Positions 59,490 to 64,000 of a DNA stretch of 64,000 bases are shown here, one piece after another. A program made the translations under genes and the position numbers. The stretch comes from Henricia sp. BOLD:AAB3569 (Eukaryota > Echinodermata > Asteroidea > Spinulosida > Echinasteridae), in NCBI GenBank assembly GCA_037783545.1, contig JBBELK010000110.1, positions 124,001 to 188,000 on the forward strand, read 5' to 3'. The first letter of the stretch is position 1, and the number at the start of each line of letters is the position of its first letter. The notes under the pieces are model-generated. The model had not been told where the DNA came from and did not search any database. It was given only the letters and a program-made list of their open reading frames with translations.

Positions 59490-60084
59490 CAGCCACGGTT
59501 TGCGTGAGAGCAGTCAGTAAGCCTCAACCCAGTTTTTTTCTAAACTTTGAAATTTCTCTGCCATTTCCCGGCGAAAGTCTGTCAATTTTGTATGACAAGT
59601 GCGCAATATAGAGAGTTTAGGGCATGCAAAATTTGAAGTTCGTCGGAACATTTTTCGACCTCCAAATTTGCCGACGTTTGGACCACACTTTGACCAAATT
59701 GCCGAGCCAAACTGCGGTGCGTTAACGACAGTCCGAATGACTGAGCATGCGCACAACTCAGGAGTACCCCAAAGAGGTGTGTACAGACAGCCACGGTTTG
59801 CGTGAGAGCAGTCAGGAAGCCTCAACCCAGTTTTTTCTAAACTTTGAAATTTCTCTGCCATTTCCCGGCGAAAGTCTGTCAATTGTTTATGACAAGTGCG
59901 CAATATAGAGAGTTTAGGGCATGCAAAATTTGAAGTTCGTCGGAACATTTTTCGACCTCCAAATTTGCCGACGTTTGGACCACACTTTGACCAAATTGCC
60001 GAGCCAAACTGCGGTGCGTTAACGACAGTCCGAATGACTGAACATGCGCACAACTCAGGAGTACCCCAAGGAGGTGTGTACAGA
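59490..60084. repeat. Units 202-203, linker between region C repeats
   Basis: Unit 202 has CAGTAAGCC, a T7 run and TTTTGTATG. Unit 203 has CAATTGTTTATG, GAACATGCGC and CCAAGGAG. Unit 203 shares CAATTGTTTATG with region B units near 47706 and 50973 but lacks their ACTCAATAG. Confidence 0.8.
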
Positions 60085-61570
60085 CAGCCACGGTTTGCGT
60101 GAGAGCAGTCAGGAAGCCTCAACCCAGTTTTTTCTAAACTTTGAAATTTCTCTGCCATTTCCCGGCGAAAGTCTGTCAATTTGTTATGACAAGTGCGCAA
60201 TATAGAGAGTTTAGGGCATGCAAAATTTGAAGTTCGTCGGAACATTTTTCGACCTCCAAATTTGCCGACGTTTGGACCACACTTTGACCAAATTGCCGAG
60301 CCAAACTGCGGTGCGTTAACGACAGTCCGAATGACTGAGCATGCGCACAACTCAGGAGTACCCCAAAGAGGTGTGTGCAGACAGCCACGGTTTGCGTGAG
60401 AGCAGTCAGGAAGCCTCAACCCAGTTTTTTCTAAACTTTGAAATTTCTCTGCCATTTCCCGGCGAAAGTCTGTCAATTTTTTATGACAAGTGCGCAATAT
60501 AGAGAGTTTAGGGCATGCAAAATTTGGAGTTCGTCGGAACATTTTTCGACCTCCAAATTTGCCGACGTTTGGACCACACTTTGACCAAATTGCCGAGCCA
60601 AACTGCGGTGCGTTAACGACAGTCCGAATGACTGAGCATGCGCACAACTCAGGAGTACCCCAAAGAGGTGTGTACAGACAGCCACGGTTTGCGTGAGAGC
60701 AGTCAGGAAACCTCAACCCAGTTTTTTTCTAAACTTTGAAATTTCTCTGCCATTTCCTAGCGAAAGTCTGTCAATTTTTTATGACAAGTGCGCAATATAG
60801 AGAGTTTAGGGCATGCAAAATTTGAAGTTCGTCGGAACATTTTTCGACCTCCAAATTTGCCGACGTTTGGACCACACTTTGACCAAAATGCCGAGCCAAA
60901 CTGCCCTGCGTTAACGACAGTCCGAATGACTGAGCATGCGCACAACTCAGGAGTACCCCAAAGAGGTGTGTACAGACAGCCACGGTTTGCGTGAGAGCAG
61001 TCAGGAAGCCTCAACCCAGTTTTTTCTAAACTTTGAAATTTCTCTGCCATTTCCCGGCGAAAGTCTGTCAATTTTTTATGACAAGTGCGCAATATAGAGA
61101 GTTTAGGGCATGCAAAATTTGAAGTTCGTCGGAACATTTTTCGACCTCCAAATTTGCCGACGTTTGGACCACACTTTGACCAAATTGCCGAGCCAAACTG
61201 CGGTGCGTTAACGACAGTCCGAATGACTGAGCATGCGCACAACTCAGGAGTACCCCAAAGAGGTGTGTACAGACAGCCACGGTTTGCGTGAGAGCAGTCA
61301 GGAAGCCTCAACCCAGTTTTTTCTAAACTTTGAAATTTCTCTGCCATTTCCCGGCGAAAGTCTGTCAATTTTTTATGACAAGTGCGCAATATAGAGAGTT
61401 TAGGGCATGCAAAATTTGAAGTTCGTCGGAACATTTTTCGACCTCCAAATTTGCCGACGTTTGGACCACACTTTGACCAAATTGCCGAGCCAAACTGCGG
61501 TGCGTTAACGACAGTCCGAATGACTGAGCATGCGCACAACTCAGGAGTACCCCAAAGAGGTGTGTACAGA
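60085..61570. repeat. Five-unit HOR, copy 1 (1,486 bp)
   Basis: Units 204-208: TTGTTATG with GTGTGTGCAG; AATTTGGAGTTCG; a strongly marked unit with GGAAACCTC, T7, TTTCCTAGCG, AAAATGCCG and CTGCCCTGCG; then two plain units. The marked unit's CCTAGCG creates an antisense TAG stop at 60757-60759. The block repeats immediately downstream. Confidence 0.9.
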
Positions 61571-63056
61571 CAGCCACGGTTTGCGTGAGAGCAGTCAGGA
61601 AGCCTCAACCCAGTTTTTTCTAAACTTTGAAATTTCTCTGCCATTTCCCGGCGAAAGTCTGTCAATTTGTTATGACAAGTGCGCAATATAGAGAGTTTAG
61701 GGCATGCAAAATTTGAAGTTCGTCGGAACATTTTTCGACCTCCAAATTTGCCGACGTTTGGACCACACTTTGACCAAATTGCCGAGCCAAACTGCGGTGC
61801 GTTAACGACAGTCCGAATGACTGAGCATGCGCACAACTCAGGAGTACCCCAAAGAGGTGTGTGCAGACAGCCACGGTTTGCGTGAGAGCAGTCAGGAAGC
61901 CTCAACCCAGTTTTTTCTAAACTTTGAAATTTCTCTGCCATTTCCCGGCGAAAGTCTGTCAATTTTTTATGACAAGTGCGCAATATAGAGAGTTTAGGGC
62001 ATGCAAAATTTGGAGTTCGTCGGAACATTTTTCGACCTCCAAATTTGCCGACGTTTGGACCACACTTTGACCAAATTGCCGAGCCAAACTGCGGTGCGTT
62101 AACGACAGTCCGAATGACTGAGCATGCGCACAACTCAGGAGTACCCCAAAGAGGTGTGTACAGACAGCCACGGTTTGCGTGAGAGCAGTCAGGAAACCTC
62201 AACCCAGTTTTTTTCTAAACTTTGAAATTTCTCTGCCATTTCCTAGCGAAAGTCTGTCAATTTTTTATGACAAGTGCGCAATATAGAGAGTTTAGGGCAT
62301 GCAAAATTTGAAGTTCGTCGGAACATTTTTCGACCTCCAAATTTGCCGACGTTTGGACCACACTTTGACCAAAATGCCGAGCCAAACTGCCCTGCGTTAA
62401 CGACAGTCCGAATGACTGAGCATGCGCACAACTCAGGAGTACCCCAAAGAGGTGTGTACAGACAGCCACGGTTTGCGTGAGAGCAGTCAGGAAGCCTCAA
62501 CCCAGTTTTTTCTAAACTTTGAAATTTCTCTGCCATTTCCCGGCGAAAGTCTGTCAATTTTTTATGACAAGTGCGCAATATAGAGAGTTTAGGGCATGCA
62601 AAATTTGAAGTTCGTCGGAACATTTTTCGACCTCCAAATTTGCCGACGTTTGGACCACACTTTGACCAAATTGCCGAGCCAAACTGCGGTGCGTTAACGA
62701 CAGTCCGAATGACTGAGCATGCGCACAACTCAGGAGTACCCCAAAGAGGTGTGTACAGACAGCCACGGTTTGCGTGAGAGCAGTCAGGAAGCCTCAACCC
62801 AGTTTTTTCTAAACTTTGAAATTTCTCTGCCATTTCCCGGCGAAAGTCTGTCAATTTTTTATGACAAGTGCGCAATATAGAGAGTTTAGGGCATGCAAAA
62901 TTTGAAGTTCGTCGGAACATTTTTCGACCTTCAAATTTGCCGACGTTTGGACCACACTTTGACCAAATTGCCGAGCCAAACTGCGGTGCGTTAACGACAG
63001 TCCGAATGACTGAGCATGCGCACAACTCAGGAGTACCCCAAAGAGGTGTGTACAGA
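61571..63056. repeat. Five-unit HOR, copy 2 (1,486 bp)
   Basis: Units 209-213 repeat the previous 1,486 bp with every marker, including the antisense TAG at 62243-62245. The one difference I see is GACCTTCAAA near 62930 in the last unit, a base change also found independently in region A. Confidence 0.9.
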
Positions 63057-64000
63057 CAGCCACGGTTTGCGTGAGAGCAGTCAGGAAGCCTCAACCCAGT
63101 TTTTTCTAAACTTTGAAATTTCTTTGCCATTTCCCGGCGAAAGTCTGTCAATTTTTTATGACAAGTGCGCAATATAGAGAGTTTAGGGCATGCAAAATTT
63201 GAAGTTCGTCGGAACATTTTTCGACCTCCAAATTTGCCGACGTTTGGACCACACTTTGACCAAATTGCCAAGCCAAACTGCGGTGCGTTAACGACAGTCC
63301 GAATTACTGAGCATGCGCACAACTCAGGAGTACCCAAAGAGGTGTGTACAGACAGCCACGGTTTGCGTGAGAGCAGTCAGGAAGCCTCAACCCAGTTTTT
63401 TCTAAACTTTGAAATTTCTCTGCCATTTCCCGGCGAAAGTCTGTCAATTTTTTATGACAAGTGCGCAATATAGAGAGTTTAGGGCATGCAAAATTTGAAG
63501 TTCGTCGGAACATTTTTCGACCTCCAAATTTGCCGACGTTTGGACCACACTTTGACCAAATTGCCGAGCCAAACTGCGGTGCGTTAACGACAGTCCGAAT
63601 GACTGAGCATGCGCACAACTCAGGAGTACCCCAAAGAGGTGTGTACAGACAGCCACGGTTTGCGTGAGAGCAGTCAGGAAGCCTCAACCCAGTTTTTTCT
63701 AAACTTTGAAATTTCTCTGCCATTTCCCGGCGAAAGTCTGTCAATTTTGTATGACAAGTGCGCAATATAGAGAGTTTAGGGCATGCCAAATTTGAAGTTC
63801 GTCGGAACATTTTTCGACCTCCAAATTTGCCGACGTTTGGACCACACTTTGACCAAATTGCCGAGCCAAACTGCGGTGCGTTAAAGACAGTCCGAATGAC
63901 TGAGCATGCGCACAACTCAGGAGTACCCCAAAGAGGTGTGTACAGACAGCCACGGTTTGCGTGAGAGCAGTCAGTAAGCCTCAACACAGTTTTTTTCTAA
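63057..64000. repeat. Units 214-216 and partial unit 217, right edge of the window
   Basis: The order TTCTTTGCC/GCCAAGCC/C3, plain, GCATGCC/GTTAAAGAC, CAGTAAGCC/T7 matches 58600-59543, so the array returns to the region C HOR after the five-unit repeat. The last 54 bp (63947-64000) begin another unit, with CAACACAG in place of CAACCCAG. The array continues beyond the window. Confidence 0.88.

Larger units (their letters stand above)
52958..63946. repeat. Region C: third subfamily domain (37 units)
   Basis: 10,989 bp, exactly 37 x 297, because six one-base insertions (T7 at unit positions 44-50) are balanced by six one-base deletions (GTACCCAAAG, C3 in place of C4). Markers are CAGTAAGCC linked to the T7 run, TTCTTTGCC, GCCAAGCC linked to GAATTACTG and the C3 run, GCATGCCAAATTTG linked to GTTAAAGAC, and ACTACAC. 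The paired +1 and -1 indels repeatedly switch the reading frame. Confidence 0.87.
1..64000. repeat. Tandem satellite array, 297-bp monomer, 216 full units plus a partial unit
   Basis: The same 297-bp unit repeats head to tail across the whole window, all in one orientation, with no foreign insertion. Landmarks within a unit (position 1 = CAGCCACGG): T6 runs at 44-49 and 96-101, GCATGC at 132-137 and 255-260, a T5 run at 161-165, CCAAATT at 172-178 and again at 204-210, GTTAAC at 231-236, and a C4 run at 277-280. Units differ from each other by roughly 0-5 substitutions. Length variants are eight units with the same 24-bp deletion, one with a 32-bp deletion, and scattered one-base indels in the T6, A4 or C4 runs. 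Summing these reproduces the observed coordinates exactly. This organisation is typical of eukaryotic satellite DNA in centromeric or other heterochromatin. I recognise no named satellite family. Copy number in the real chromosome could be larger, since both window edges lie inside the array. Confidence 0.98.

Noticed and set aside
1-64000. CRISPR array
   Set aside because: The repeated element is 297 bp and occupies the whole period; there are no short repeats separated by unique spacers and no cas genes.
1-64000. Tandem rRNA, 5S or tRNA gene cluster
   Set aside because: No 5S, tRNA or rRNA core sequence is visible. The closest B-box-like stretch, GTTCGTCGG, lacks the required GTTCRANNC pattern at two positions and has no matching A box.
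1-64000. Transposable-element or viral insertion within the array
   Set aside because: Accounting for every unit length leaves no unexplained bases, so there is no room for an insertion longer than one base.
1-64000. The whole HOR structure as an assembly artefact
   Set aside because: Simple collapse or expansion would give identical blocks, but blocks here carry private, linked single-base markers and hybrid units. Copy number of the most identical blocks (9731-12106, 28674-33427, 60085-63056) remains open to error.

Overview
The whole 64,000-base window is one uninterrupted tandem array of a single satellite DNA. The repeat unit is 297 bp. Counting each unit from the landmark CAGCCACGG, there are 216 complete units (the first starts at 1, the last at 63650) plus a 54-bp partial unit at 63947-64000. 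All units point the same way. No unique sequence, transposon, RNA gene or convincing protein gene interrupts them, and the array runs off both ends of the window. The base accounting closes exactly: 216 x 297, minus eight 24-bp deletions and one 32-bp deletion, plus or minus a countable set of one-base indels. This is the signature of a eukaryotic chromosome in a heterochromatic or centromere-like block. The sequence does not identify the species. By hand count, consensus GC is 138/297 (46%), with 16 CpG per unit, which is the number expected from base composition.

Layout. (A) 1-41076, 139 units: a higher-order repeat (HOR) domain in which eight diagnostic unit types recur in a fixed order, H-F-C-S-E-K-G(or Y)-D. 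The period is 7 or 8 units (about 2.05-2.35 kb), with local 3-unit and 4-unit expansions and large recent duplications. (B) 41077-52957, 40 units: close to consensus, lacking nearly all region-A markers, with an 11-unit (3,267 bp) HOR. (C) 52958-63946, 37 units: a third marker set, with another 11-unit-spaced repeat (about 3,265 bp) and a sharp 5-unit (1,486 bp) duplication. The 54-bp partial unit follows.

Because 297 is a multiple of three and the unit has no stop codon in one antisense frame, very long open frames run through the array (up to 3,253 codons at 44368-54129). Their ends coincide with one-base indels or deletions, and the recurrent variants change amino acids about as often as chance would. 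I therefore treat these frames as a by-product of the repeat length and not as genes. The biological content is the repeat architecture: nested HORs, hybrid units that mark unequal crossovers, and deletions flanked by microhomology. The array may serve centromere or heterochromatin function, but the sequence alone does not show this.
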